Below, piece by piece: positions 1-8,865 of a stretch of DNA of 64,000 nucleotides (its first letter is position 1; each line of letters opens with the position of its first letter). This DNA comes from Veillonella atypica KON (GTDB taxonomy: Bacteria; Bacillota; Negativicutes; Veillonellales; Veillonellaceae). The notes under the pieces were generated by a model, which was not told the origin of the DNA, made no database searches, and was given only the letters and a program-made list of their open reading frames with translations. The stretch lies in NCBI RefSeq assembly GCF_002959915.1, contig NZ_PPDE01000003.1:186001-250000 (forward strand), written 5' to 3'. Position numbers and translations under genes: made by a program.

Positions 1-1608
<1,608 letters not shown>

Positions 1609-1611
1609 TCC

Positions 1612-2019
1612 ATGGCGGAACCTATGACCCTAACGATAATAACACCTGATGCGATTGTATATGATGGTAAGGCTGACTTTTTCGTAGGGCATGCTATCGA
1701 TGGCGAATTTGGTGTATTGCCTAATCATGCACCTATGATTATTGCCCTCGATATAGCCCCTTTACGTGTCGATAATCCTGATGGACAACAGCATACATTT
1801 GCTGTTTTCGGGGGCTTTGTTGAAATTGAACACAACAAGGTGAGCATTGTAACACCTAATTGTGAAAGCCCAGAAACCATCGATATCGATCGCGCGAAAC
1901 GAGCAAAAGAACGCGCTGAAGGCCGTTTGTCTAATCCTACACCTGATATAGATGTAGAGCGTGCTGAACTCGCCTTAGCTCGGGCATTACTTCGTTTAAA
2001 GGTAACACAACGCATATAG
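1612..2019 (+). CDS. atpC: ATP synthase F1 epsilon subunit
   Basis: Small central-stalk subunit that couples rotation to catalysis and can inhibit ATP hydrolysis. The 135-residue protein has the N-terminal beta-sandwich (about 1-85, with the conserved GEFGVLPNHAPM stretch) and a C-terminal helical pair rich in Ala, Arg and Glu (about 90-135). It begins 3 bases after atpD, with its ribosome binding site inside the end of atpD. It is the last gene of the operon and is followed by two hairpins. Confidence 0.96.
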   Translation: MAEPMTLTIITPDAIVYDGKADFFVGHAIDGEFGVLPNHAPMIIALDIAPLRVDNPDGQQHTFAVFGGFVEIEHNKVSIVTPNCESPETIDIDRAKRAKERAEGRLSNPTPDIDVERAELALARALLRLKVTQRI

Positions 2020-2045
2020 TAGTTATACATTGATATAGCCTTGGT

Positions 2046-2125
2046 AAATAAGGAGTACTCTTGTAGTACTCCTTATTTGCTTGTATACGCAAAAAGGGTG
2101 TCACCCATGTGGGTGGCACCCTTTT
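2046..2125. terminator. Pair of hairpins at a convergent gene end
   Basis: Two perfect or near-perfect stems lie between atpC and the minus-strand gene that ends at 2145. The first pairs 2046-2059 with 2065-2078 (14 bp, AT-rich ends). The second, 2092-2125, has A-run and T-run flanks on both sides, so it can act as an intrinsic terminator in both directions. The convergent gene arrangement fits this. Confidence 0.85.
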
Positions 2126-2144
2126 GCTGTTGCATTGTTTTGAA

Positions 2145-2996
2145 TTATAATACACTAACACCTTTTAGTGAGTAAGCTGTATTTTTTGGTTGTTCTACTT
2201 GAAATTCATAGTCTGGAACAACTGGCATTTCTGCATTAATACCAGGAGCTTGATAACGATCTCGATCTGTTGGAACACGTTTATATGGTAATTGTTCAAG
2301 TAAGTCTTTTATGACTTTATTCCATATGGATTTATGTGTTGGCATAGTCAAGGTATCATCGATTTGGTTAAAACCACTACGGATGGTGTGAACGATACCT
2401 TCATTAGTATCGTAGAAATAAATCATAGCAGATACTTTAGCTTGAATGTGAATGTCGTCGCTATCATCATGATAGTATTGGCTGAGATAGGACGTTGGTA
2501 ATTGTACATATATGTCTTGCATTGGCACAGGCATAATGACAATTTCGGAATGTTGTGATGCTGCCACTTCGGCTAAATCAACGGCTGTGATTTGTGCTAA
2601 TGGTGTGTTGGTGCTTACTACGGTTGTATCATAGTATGGATAGCGCAAGACATTTGCCACTGAATCGGATAAATATTTACCAAAGGCAGCCGTATTTTCA
2701 TTGCGCAATGTTGTTGGTACTACAAGTGTTACCTTGCGAGATGGGAAATTGTCTAAATGGCCATCGTAGTTAGCCTTTCCCACTGTAGATGGTGTATTTG
2801 ACGTGGTCGAAGTAATTTGAATCGGCGACGTTTTGATAGTGCCAGGATCAGGGATGATCTTTACTGGCGCAATAGGAATAGAACGGGCTTTTGTAGTTTG
2901 AGCATCTACATTTGCTGCATTAGCGATTGTAAAAGTTGAAACAAATGCTAAGGCGAGACAAAAACTGATACGCATGGTTGCTTCTCTAAAGTTCAT
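2145..2996 (-). CDS. Secreted protein of unknown function
   Basis: I do not recognise this 283-residue family. The N-terminus has a signal peptide: a hydrophobic stretch at about residues 10-25 ending in an Ala-rich ANA-A cleavage-like site near residue 28. The rest is soluble, with a Thr/Ser/Pro-rich linker (about 30-75) and then a mixed alpha/beta domain (about 85-245) that begins RKVTLVVPTTL. The start ATG at 2996-2994 has an AAGGAGAG site at good spacing; a second Met at residue 8 is possible but less well placed. It lies downstream of, and in the same direction as, a tRNA operon with a terminator between. Export to the periplasm or cell surface is inferred; no catalytic motif was seen. 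Confidence 0.75.
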   Translation of the reverse strand: MNFREATMRISFCLALAFVSTFTIANAANVDAQTTKARSIPIAPVKIIPDPGTIKTSPIQITSTTSNTPSTVGKANYDGHLDNFPSRKVTLVVPTTLRNENTAAFGKYLSDSVANVLRYPYYDTTVVSTNTPLAQITAVDLAEVAASQHSEIVIMPVPMQDIYVQLPTSYLSQYYHDDSDDIHIQAKVSAMIYFYDTNEGIVHTIRSGFNQIDDTLTMPTHKSIWNKVIKDLLEQLPYKRVPTDRDRYQAPGINAEMPVVPDYEFQVEQPKNTAYSLKGVSVL

Positions 2997-3063
2997 ATTC
3001 GACTCTCCTTGATATAAATATAATCAAAACTATATCTTACAGTATACCATAGTTGCAATAAAA

Positions 3064-3091
3064 AAGAAGCAAGCGTCAGCTTGCTTCTTAC
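3064..3091 (-). terminator. Terminator of the tRNA Asn-Glu-Val operon
   Basis: An 11-bp stem (AAGAAGCAAGC paired with its complement, 4-base loop) directly follows the tRNA-Val 3' end on the minus strand and is followed there by a run of six T's. Confidence 0.85.
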
Positions 3092-3093
3092 TG

Positions 3094-3169
<76 letters not shown>

Positions 3170-3172
3170 ATG

Positions 3173-3247
3173 TGGTGACCCGTCCGGGAATCGAACCCGG
3201 GATACCGCCGTGAAAGGGCGGTGTCTTAACCGCTTGACCAACGGGCC
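3173..3247 (-). tRNA. tRNA-Glu (anticodon TTC)
   Basis: Acceptor GGCCCGT pairs with ACGGGTC; the anticodon arm is CCGCC-CTTTCAC-GGCGG, giving TTC for glutamate. The T arm is CCGGG-TTCGATT-CCCGG, and CCA is encoded. It is the middle gene of the Asn-Glu-Val tRNA operon, 3 bases from its Val neighbour. Confidence 0.95.
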
Positions 3248-3252
3248 AATAT

Positions 3253-3328
3253 TGGCTCCCCGAGTAGGACTCGAACCTACGACCGATCGGTTAACAGCCG
3301 ATTGCTCTACCAACTGAGCTATCGAGGA
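3253..3328 (-). tRNA. tRNA-Asn (anticodon GTT)
   Basis: Acceptor TCCTCGA pairs with TCGGGGA (one G-T pair); the anticodon arm is ATCGG-CTGTTAA-CCGAT, giving GTT for asparagine; CCA is encoded. It is the first gene of the minus-strand tRNA operon, just downstream of a promoter-like sequence. Confidence 0.95.
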
Positions 3329-3342
3329 ATAATATAGTGATT

Positions 3343-3371
3343 ATTATAAAGGAACATATCGATAATAGCAA
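3343..3371 (-). promoter_or_regulatory. Promoter of the tRNA Asn-Glu-Val operon
   Basis: Read on the minus strand, a -35 box TTGCTA (3371-3366) and a perfect -10 box TATAAT (3348-3343) are separated by 17 bases. The expected start point falls a few bases before the tRNA-Asn 5' end at 3328. Confidence 0.7.
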
Positions 3372-3861
3372 GGGGAAATGTTATAAAAAGTTAAAAATTT
3401 TTAGCATATGCTATAACTAAAACACATAATAGACAGAGCTTGAGGAATGATAAAATAATTTGATGAGATAGTCATAAAAAACGATAATTATATATATTGG
3501 TGAGAAATCCACTAATTAAGCGTGTTTTTGTGTATATGAACTCCTTGATGAATAGGGGAGTTAGTAAATTAATTGTATTGAAGATAATCGTTATACATAC
3601 TCATAATTAAAATCTTTTTATATAAAAATGATAGATAATCTCATTAAAGAAAGCAATATATTTTATGGTTAGAACACATATTGATTGGAAACGAACCATA
3701 TACAATAATATAATGTGATATTTATTACAGTTATATAGCCTTTTATTAGAGTTAAGCTACTATTTTTAATATTATCAAAGTGCATAAAAAAGGTATAATT
3801 AATCATTGAAAATAATTATCAAATCGATAAATTTCATTGAGAAAACTGTATAGGTAAAGCG
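3372..3861. other. AT-rich gene-free gap
   Basis: About 490 bases between the tRNA promoter and the fumarase promoter hold no ORF with a ribosome binding site. The stretch is strongly AT-rich. I see a weak inverted repeat around 3540-3563 (AACTCC with GGGAGTT) and a segment at about 3804-3832 with GATAAT/ATTATC-like halves that loosely resembles an iron-regulator (Fur) box. Neither is strong enough to call. Confidence 0.5.
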
Positions 3862-3890
3862 TTGAAAGGCCTTCGGTAGTGTGCTAGTAT
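3862..3890 (+). promoter_or_regulatory. Fumarase promoter
   Basis: TTGAAA (3862-3867), a 17-base spacer and TAGTAT (3885-3890) form a good sigma-70 type promoter, predicting a 5' leader of about 90 bases before the TTG start at 3988. The leader carries the 9-base direct repeat AGAGTTAAT at 3899 and 3949, and the inverted repeat GTTAA/TTAAC at 3902-3918, which may be regulatory. Confidence 0.6.
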
Positions 3891-3987
3891 GGAGTCATAG
3901 AGTTAATCTTAGCTTAACACTTTGAGAATAAATGTATCTCATTGTATTAGAGTTAATATCTAATTATTTTCCTGAGGAGGGATTATC

Positions 3988-4830
3988 TTGCGCGAGATTC
4001 AAGTATCTGAAATCACAAAAACAGTCCGTCAAATGTGTATGGACGCAGCTTACCACTTGCCAAAAGACATCTATGAAGGCTTGAAAAAAGGCCGTGAAAC
4101 AGAAGAGTCTCCAGTTGGTTGCATCGTTCTCGATCAAATCATCAAAAATGCAGAAATTGCTGATGCTGAAGATCGTCCATACTGCCAAGATACTGGTATG
4201 ACTATGGTATTCTTAAAAGTTGGTCAAGATGTTCATTTCGTTGGTGGTGATCTTACAGAAGCTATCAATGCTGGTGTTGCAGCTGGTTATGTTGAAGGTT
4301 ATCTTCGTAAATCCGTTGTAGCTGAACCATTGTTCAATCGTAAAAATACACAAAATAACACACCTGCAATCATCTATACTGAAATCGTTCCTGGCGATAA
4401 AGTAGATATTCAAGTAGAATTAAAAGGTTTCGGTTCTGAAAATAAATCCGATGTAGCTATGCTCGTACCTGCTGATGGTGTGGAAGGCGTTAAAAATGCA
4501 GTCCTTGAAATCGTAAAACATGCAGGTCCTAACCCATGCCCTCCAATTGTACTCGGCATTGGTATTGGCGGTACTATGGACCAAGCAGCTGTTATGTCCA
4601 AAAAAGCGTTGCTTCGTGACATTAGCGTACCTCATAAAGATGCAGACTATGCAAAATTAGAAGAAGAAATCATGGAAATGGTTAACAAAACTGGTATTGG
4701 ACCACAATTGGGTGGCACTACAACTTGTATCGGTGTAAACATCGAATGGGGTGCAACTCACATCGCAGGTCTTCCTGTTGCAGTTACTATCATGTGCCAT
4801 GCTGCTCGTCATGCTCACGTAGTACTTTAA
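3988..4830 (+). CDS. fumA: Class I fumarate hydratase, alpha subunit
   Basis: N-terminal half of the oxygen-sensitive [4Fe-4S] fumarase that interconverts fumarate and malate; in this lineage the enzyme is split into two subunits. The 280-residue protein carries the three cluster cysteines in their conserved contexts: C66 (PYCQDTGM), C184 (GPNPCPP) and C247 (TTTCIGVN). The start is TTG at 3988, chosen because GAGGAGG sits 8 bases upstream and no ATG is nearby. The beta subunit follows after 19 bases. L-tartrate dehydratase shares this fold and split, so the exact substrate is inferred from the metabolic context with aspA. Confidence 0.9.
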   Translation: MREIQVSEITKTVRQMCMDAAYHLPKDIYEGLKKGRETEESPVGCIVLDQIIKNAEIADAEDRPYCQDTGMTMVFLKVGQDVHFVGGDLTEAINAGVAAGYVEGYLRKSVVAEPLFNRKNTQNNTPAIIYTEIVPGDKVDIQVELKGFGSENKSDVAMLVPADGVEGVKNAVLEIVKHAGPNPCPPIVLGIGIGGTMDQAAVMSKKALLRDISVPHKDADYAKLEEEIMEMVNKTGIGPQLGGTTTCIGVNIEWGATHIAGLPVAVTIMCHAARHAHVVL

Positions 4831-4849
4831 TCGATAGGAGGTAAAAACA

Positions 4850-5410
4850 ATGGCTGAATCAATTCGCATTAATACTGAAGAATATAATGAAGAGTTTTCC
4901 CGCAAATTAAAAGTTGGTGATAGCGTTCTTATCACTGGTAAAATTTACTCCGCTCGTGACGCTGCTCATAAAGTTATGACTGAAGCTTTAGCGCGTGGTG
5001 AAAAATTACCAATCGACTGGACAAATAAATTCGTTTATTATCTTGGACCAACACCTGCAAAACCTGGTGATCCAATTGGTTCCGCTGGTCCTACAACTTC
5101 CGGTCGTATGGATGCTTACACACCAACAATGCTTGACCAAGGTATCAAAGGCATGATTGGTAAAGGTTCCCGTAAACCAGAAGTAGTTGAATCCATGAAG
5201 AAAAATGGTTGCACATACTTCGCAGCAGTTGGTGGCGCTGCAGCATTGATTGCAAAATCCATCAAAAAATACGAAGTACTTGCTTATGGTGAACTTGGTC
5301 CAGAAGCTTTGGCTGAATTGACAGTTGAAGATTTCCCTTGCATCGTAGTTGGCGATACTGAAGGTAACAACTTCTACGAACAAGGCCAAAAACCTTACAG
5401 AAAAATCTAA
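4850..5410 (+). CDS. fumB: Class I fumarate hydratase, beta subunit
   Basis: C-terminal half of the Fe-S fumarase, 186 residues, typical length for the split beta subunit. It has the conserved GPTTSGRMD and GKG motifs near the middle (about residues 82-104) that help form the active site with the alpha subunit. An AGGAGG site precedes the ATG. It is the last gene of the two-gene operon, with a terminator at 5431. Together with aspartase this gives aspartate to fumarate to malate. Confidence 0.9.
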   Translation: MAESIRINTEEYNEEFSRKLKVGDSVLITGKIYSARDAAHKVMTEALARGEKLPIDWTNKFVYYLGPTPAKPGDPIGSAGPTTSGRMDAYTPTMLDQGIKGMIGKGSRKPEVVESMKKNGCTYFAAVGGAAALIAKSIKKYEVLAYGELGPEALAELTVEDFPCIVVGDTEGNNFYEQGQKPYRKI

Positions 5411-5430
5411 TATCACCACTGAGTGATTGG

Positions 5431-5460
5431 AAGAGGCTTGCTTTAGCGAGCCTCTTTTTT
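5431..5460 (+). terminator. Fumarase operon terminator
   Basis: A GC-rich stem (AGAGGCTTGC with GCGAGCCTCT, one mismatch, short loop) is followed by a run of six T's, 20 bases after the fumarase beta stop codon. Confidence 0.9.
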
Positions 5461-5599
5461 GTATTTCAAACTAGTAACATATACAATAGATTAATTTATC
5501 ATAATAATTTCACGCATATGTCCTATAGTTTGGTCTATAAAAGACATATAATTTATGATAATATATTTATAGATTTGAATATTAAAAAGGGGCGATATC

Positions 5600-6151
5600 A
5601 TGCATTCTATTGAAACAATTAGACAAGAAGTACATACTGCTATGGAAGAACTCTTAACAGTAGCAAAGGTACACGAAGGACAGCTATTTGTAGTGGGATG
5701 TTCTACAAGTGAGATTTGTGGTAAAAAGATTGGCACTGATTCTCATGAGGATGTAGCAGCTGTTGTATTTGATGAGATTTATAAAGCCGTTAGCGAACGA
5801 GGTTTATATCTTGCTGTACAATGTTGTGAACATTTAAATAGAGCCCTTGTAATGGAACGTGAGGCTATGACTTGGGAAGAGGAATGTAATGTTGTTCCTC
5901 AATTGCATGCTGGTGGCGCTATGGCTATGACTGCGTATAACCGCTTTAAGGATCCTGTAATTGTTGAATTTATACAAGCAGATGCGGGAATCGATATAGG
6001 AGATACTTTCATTGGTATGCATATGAAACATGTAACGGTTCCTGTACGATTAAGCTTAAAAGAAATTGGGGAAGCTCATGTGACAGCTTGTCGTGTTCGC
6101 CCTAAGAGTATCGGCGGTATCCGTGCGGTATATAATGACGCATTATTATAA
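5600..6151 (+). CDS. DUF436 / YwlG-family protein (TIGR01440)
   Basis: A 183-residue cytosolic protein of the UPF0340/YwlG family, common in Firmicutes and without an established biochemical role that I know of. Recognisable parts are the GCSTSE motif at residues 33-38, the tandem cysteines C75-C76 in the VQCCEHLNRA segment, and the C-terminal CRVRPKSIGG stretch. The conserved Cys/His residues suggest a thiol or metal site, but this is inference. An AGGGG site precedes the ATG. The next gene starts 12 bases downstream, so the two are probably co-transcribed. Confidence 0.85.
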   Translation: MHSIETIRQEVHTAMEELLTVAKVHEGQLFVVGCSTSEICGKKIGTDSHEDVAAVVFDEIYKAVSERGLYLAVQCCEHLNRALVMEREAMTWEEECNVVPQLHAGGAMAMTAYNRFKDPVIVEFIQADAGIDIGDTFIGMHMKHVTVPVRLSLKEIGEAHVTACRVRPKSIGGIRAVYNDALL

Positions 6152-6163
6152 GAGGAGAATGTA

Positions 6164-7756
6164 ATGTCAACGTTTATCCCATATGTCGTATTGGCCGTTG
6201 TCGTACTTGGTTTCTTTGGAGTATGCTATGCGGTATTTAATAAAAGTGAAAGTAACAGTGACGCGCATTCTGTAATATCAAAGCCTCCAAAAACATCACG
6301 TCCAGGGCGTTTGTATGAACAAGAGAAGGTTCATATAACACCTCGGGAAACACATGATGGTGTTGATGTATACGAGGCTCATGTTGATGAACGAACATCT
6401 ATTAGTAAGGATGCTATTCAATTACATAATCCTGTAGAACAACATGATTTTGAGAATTCTGTTACCGCAGAACCTATTGTTACAGAACCCGTTGTTGCAG
6501 AACCTATTGATGCAGTGACTGATACAGAAAAAACGATGGAAATTCCTGCTGTTGAATCTTCTACAGAGGATACTATTGCATTAGGCGAGTCTCCTGATGT
6601 AATGGACGAAACACGATGCTTTGATGCTGATGCAACGCAGATGTTTGGCAGTGAAAATAGTGAAGTTGTAAATCCACAAGGTCCCTCTGCATTAGAAGAA
6701 ACACGCATGTTTAATGCCGATGAAATTAATGAACATTTATCCAACAAAGAAGAGGATGAGCCAGAACCAATTGGTCCATGGGCACAGGCTGCACAAGAGG
6801 ATAAACGCGTAGCCCTTGCAATTGAACCATTTGCTCATGCTTTCGGTGTCGTTCATGGTGATGCTATGCAATTCGTTGCAGATATTACGCGGGATGCATT
6901 AGCCGTTTTAGGCATTACGAAATTAAGCGAAGTCAAATTACTATTGCAAAATATCGTAATTCAAGAAGCATTATTGGCTATGCAAAAAGCCTATGCAGGA
7001 TCTCCAACGACTTGGATGAAAACAGCTGCGCTAGAAGCCTTTTCCGATGTGGTTCAATCGCCTAAGTCGAGTACACCGTACTTGGTAGCTTTTGATGCAT
7101 TGCGCGTTTTGCCCCATCTTACATTAGGACACTTTCAAGTGATGGCGTTAACATTATTATTACAATACTCTCGTAATTCTAATAACTATGGACGTATTCA
7201 TTTCCAACATTATGTGGAAAAATATATCGAACCATTTATTTCGGATTTGCCTCATGACTCATCGTTTTATCGTCAGCTAGATTATTTACGTTGTACTCAG
7301 CAAGAACGTGAGTCCGTAACATTGACGCAATTATTGAGTAATTCCTATCCGTTTGTATTTAACTATCGTGGCTTTACAAAGGAAGAGTTATTCCGTGCTA
7401 CTGATGGCCGCGGCGTAGATCCACGATTTGTGGTGCGCAGCCTAAACTCTAATCTTTATAAATTGGCTGTCGTCGATGAATCCTTGGCACAACGCTTCTT
7501 TAGAGAGGCTCGTATCTCTGATCCAATGGTGCAACGTGATCTCATAGCTTTGATGAAGAGTAAACCTACTGCATTTAGAGGGGAAGAGGCTCGTCAAATC
7601 ATGGACGATATTAGTCCGGTTCTTTCTGATTTGGCTCGCGTCTATGATGAAAGTCCTATGTGTTCTATTTCTCTTACATTACTTGGTCTCTATTTAGGTC
7701 GAGCTCATGTGAAAGCAACCATTGGGGAAGAATTTGATTTATCTCATTGGTTCTAA
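6164..7756 (+). CDS. Membrane-anchored protein of unknown function
   Basis: I do not recognise this 530-residue protein. One transmembrane segment (about residues 5-25) is followed by a long acidic, low-complexity region (about 30-205) and then a helical soluble domain (about 210-530). The acidic region contains a short repeat of TEPVVAEP type (102-117) and two copies of an (D/E)ETRxF(D/N)AD motif at 148-156 and 178-186, with a related TQMF at 158-161. Threonines in ETRxF settings resemble phosphothreonine sites read by FHA domains, which is speculation here. An AGAGGAG site precedes the ATG. It follows the DUF436 gene closely and ends at a terminator. Confidence 0.75.
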   Translation: MSTFIPYVVLAVVVLGFFGVCYAVFNKSESNSDAHSVISKPPKTSRPGRLYEQEKVHITPRETHDGVDVYEAHVDERTSISKDAIQLHNPVEQHDFENSVTAEPIVTEPVVAEPIDAVTDTEKTMEIPAVESSTEDTIALGESPDVMDETRCFDADATQMFGSENSEVVNPQGPSALEETRMFNADEINEHLSNKEEDEPEPIGPWAQAAQEDKRVALAIEPFAHAFGVVHGDAMQFVADITRDALAVLGITKLSEVKLLLQNIVIQEALLAMQKAYAGSPTTWMKTAALEAFSDVVQSPKSSTPYLVAFDALRVLPHLTLGHFQVMALTLLLQYSRNSNNYGRIHFQHYVEKYIEPFISDLPHDSSFYRQLDYLRCTQQERESVTLTQLLSNSYPFVFNYRGFTKEELFRATDGRGVDPRFVVRSLNSNLYKLAVVDESLAQRFFREARISDPMVQRDLIALMKSKPTAFRGEEARQIMDDISPVLSDLARVYDESPMCSISLTLLGLYLGRAHVKATIGEEFDLSHWF

Positions 7757-7776
7757 TTCTATACATATATACAATA

Positions 7777-7806
7777 AACCGCCTAAGGCTATGCCTAGGC
7801 GGTTTT
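7777..7806 (+). terminator. Terminator after the membrane-anchored protein
   Basis: AACCGCCTA pairs with TAGGCGGTT, with an extra GGC/GCC pair set inside, followed by TTTT. The minus-strand regulator gene ends just beyond it (7827), so it may serve both directions. Confidence 0.85.
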
Positions 7807-7826
7807 GTGTTGCGTACACGCTGTAT

Positions 7827-8552
7827 TTAATTGTTAAATCCAAATTCTACAATTTGTTGAGGGTCTAATAATGTCACATGGCGGCCATTGATTTCAATGA
7901 TACCCTCGTCGCGCAATCTTCCAAGTTCACGGCTTAACGCAGTACGTGAAACGTTGAGGGCTTCCGCCATTTGTTCGCGATTATGAGGTAACACCAGTTT
8001 TTCACTGTGTTGCATCGTGTATATATCTGTAAGATATGCGTAAATTTTTTCACGCATGCCCTTTAATGTTAAATAATGAACTTTTTTGGTAAGAAGCAAT
8101 GCTTTTTCCGATAAATCCTCTAATAGATTAGAAAGGATTTTGGTTTGGCATTGATGGCAATCCGGTAATGTTTCGATAAATGTTTCGAGTGGTATAAACA
8201 TAATTTTTGTTGGCTTTAATGCTTTTATGGTGGCTGGCCAAAGTGGATGCTTACTAAATAGCAAGGCTTCCCCAAAAATAGAGGATGCCTCTAAATTGGC
8301 CATGATAACTCGTTGGCCTAGCACATTTTCACGCGTAAGAAGAGCACTGCCTTCCAAGATAACGCCAATTCCTTCCATAGGATCTCCTGAAATAGCGATA
8401 AAGTCGTTCTTTTTATAATTCTTTATAATTACTTTTGCATTATGTAAGTAGCTCGTTAATTCTGGTATACCCAATGTATTGAATAGAGGACAAGCTGTTA
8501 AGATTGGTAAGTATTGTTTGATAATGTCATCGGATAGAACTTGTTTAATCAT
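7827..8552 (-). CDS. Crp/Fnr-family transcriptional regulator
   Basis: A 241-residue regulator with an N-terminal cyclic-nucleotide-type effector barrel (about residues 23-125), a dimerisation helix (about 135-165) and a C-terminal winged helix-turn-helix (about 192-219, MAEALNVSRTALSRELGRL). The N-terminus lacks the clustered cysteines of oxygen-sensing FNR; a CHQC pair at 132-135 sits before the long helix. AGGAGG precedes the ATG. It is transcribed away from hcp, an arrangement seen for regulators of the nitrosative-stress response (HcpR/NtcA-like), so control of hcp is likely. The effector is unknown. Confidence 0.9.
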   Translation of the reverse strand: MIKQVLSDDIIKQYLPILTACPLFNTLGIPELTSYLHNAKVIIKNYKKNDFIAISGDPMEGIGVILEGSALLTRENVLGQRVIMANLEASSIFGEALLFSKHPLWPATIKALKPTKIMFIPLETFIETLPDCHQCQTKILSNLLEDLSEKALLLTKKVHYLTLKGMREKIYAYLTDIYTMQHSEKLVLPHNREQMAEALNVSRTALSRELGRLRDEGIIEINGRHVTLLDPQQIVEFGFNN

Positions 8553-8865
8553 GTGTGCCTCCTAATATAGTATATAGCTATTTTAGCCCGAATTATACAT
8601 CGTATAGTGTGATGCTTTTTATAGGTAATTTGTAATGAGTATTGTAAAATAATTATATATGCTCTTGTGAGCAGCCTGTTCCAAAAGAAGAGTCAGGAAA
8701 TTTTTGAAAAAGTTTTTTTATTGTTGCTCAAGCTACAGAAATTGTATCACCTTTACGTTATACTTTCAATGTAATCAATCAGATACCTGATAATTCATCA
8801 GTGTAATGTATAGGTTTTATATTATCTAGCTTGAATGCGAGAAAGTCTCGCAAAGGAGGATTTAA
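8553..8865. promoter_or_regulatory. Divergent regulator/hcp intergenic region with candidate operators
   Basis: This gap holds the control region for hcp. At 8778-8801 three half-sites follow each other: ATCAG (8778-8782), CTGAT (8787-8791) and ATCAG (8797-8801), forming two overlapping palindromes with 4- and 5-base spacers, similar in type to Crp/Fnr boxes. A -10-like TATATT lies at 8818-8823 with no good -35, so the half-sites sit where an activator would bind. A perfect 7-bp inverted repeat follows at 8836-8852. Another palindrome-like GCTC/GAGC pair is near 8660. Confidence 0.55.
8836..8852 (+). promoter_or_regulatory. Inverted repeat abutting the hcp ribosome binding site
   Basis: TGCGAGA-AAG-TCTCGCA is a perfect 7-bp stem with a 3-base loop whose last base touches the AAAGGAGGA ribosome binding site (8852-8860) of hcp. 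It could be an mRNA hairpin that stabilises the 5' end or tunes initiation, or a protein operator; the sequence alone does not decide. Confidence 0.5.

Noticed and set aside
3372-3861. Fur box or small RNA in the AT-rich gap
   Set aside because: The GATAAT/ATTATC resemblance is loose and A/T-rich sequence gives such matches by chance; no promoter-terminator pair for an RNA.
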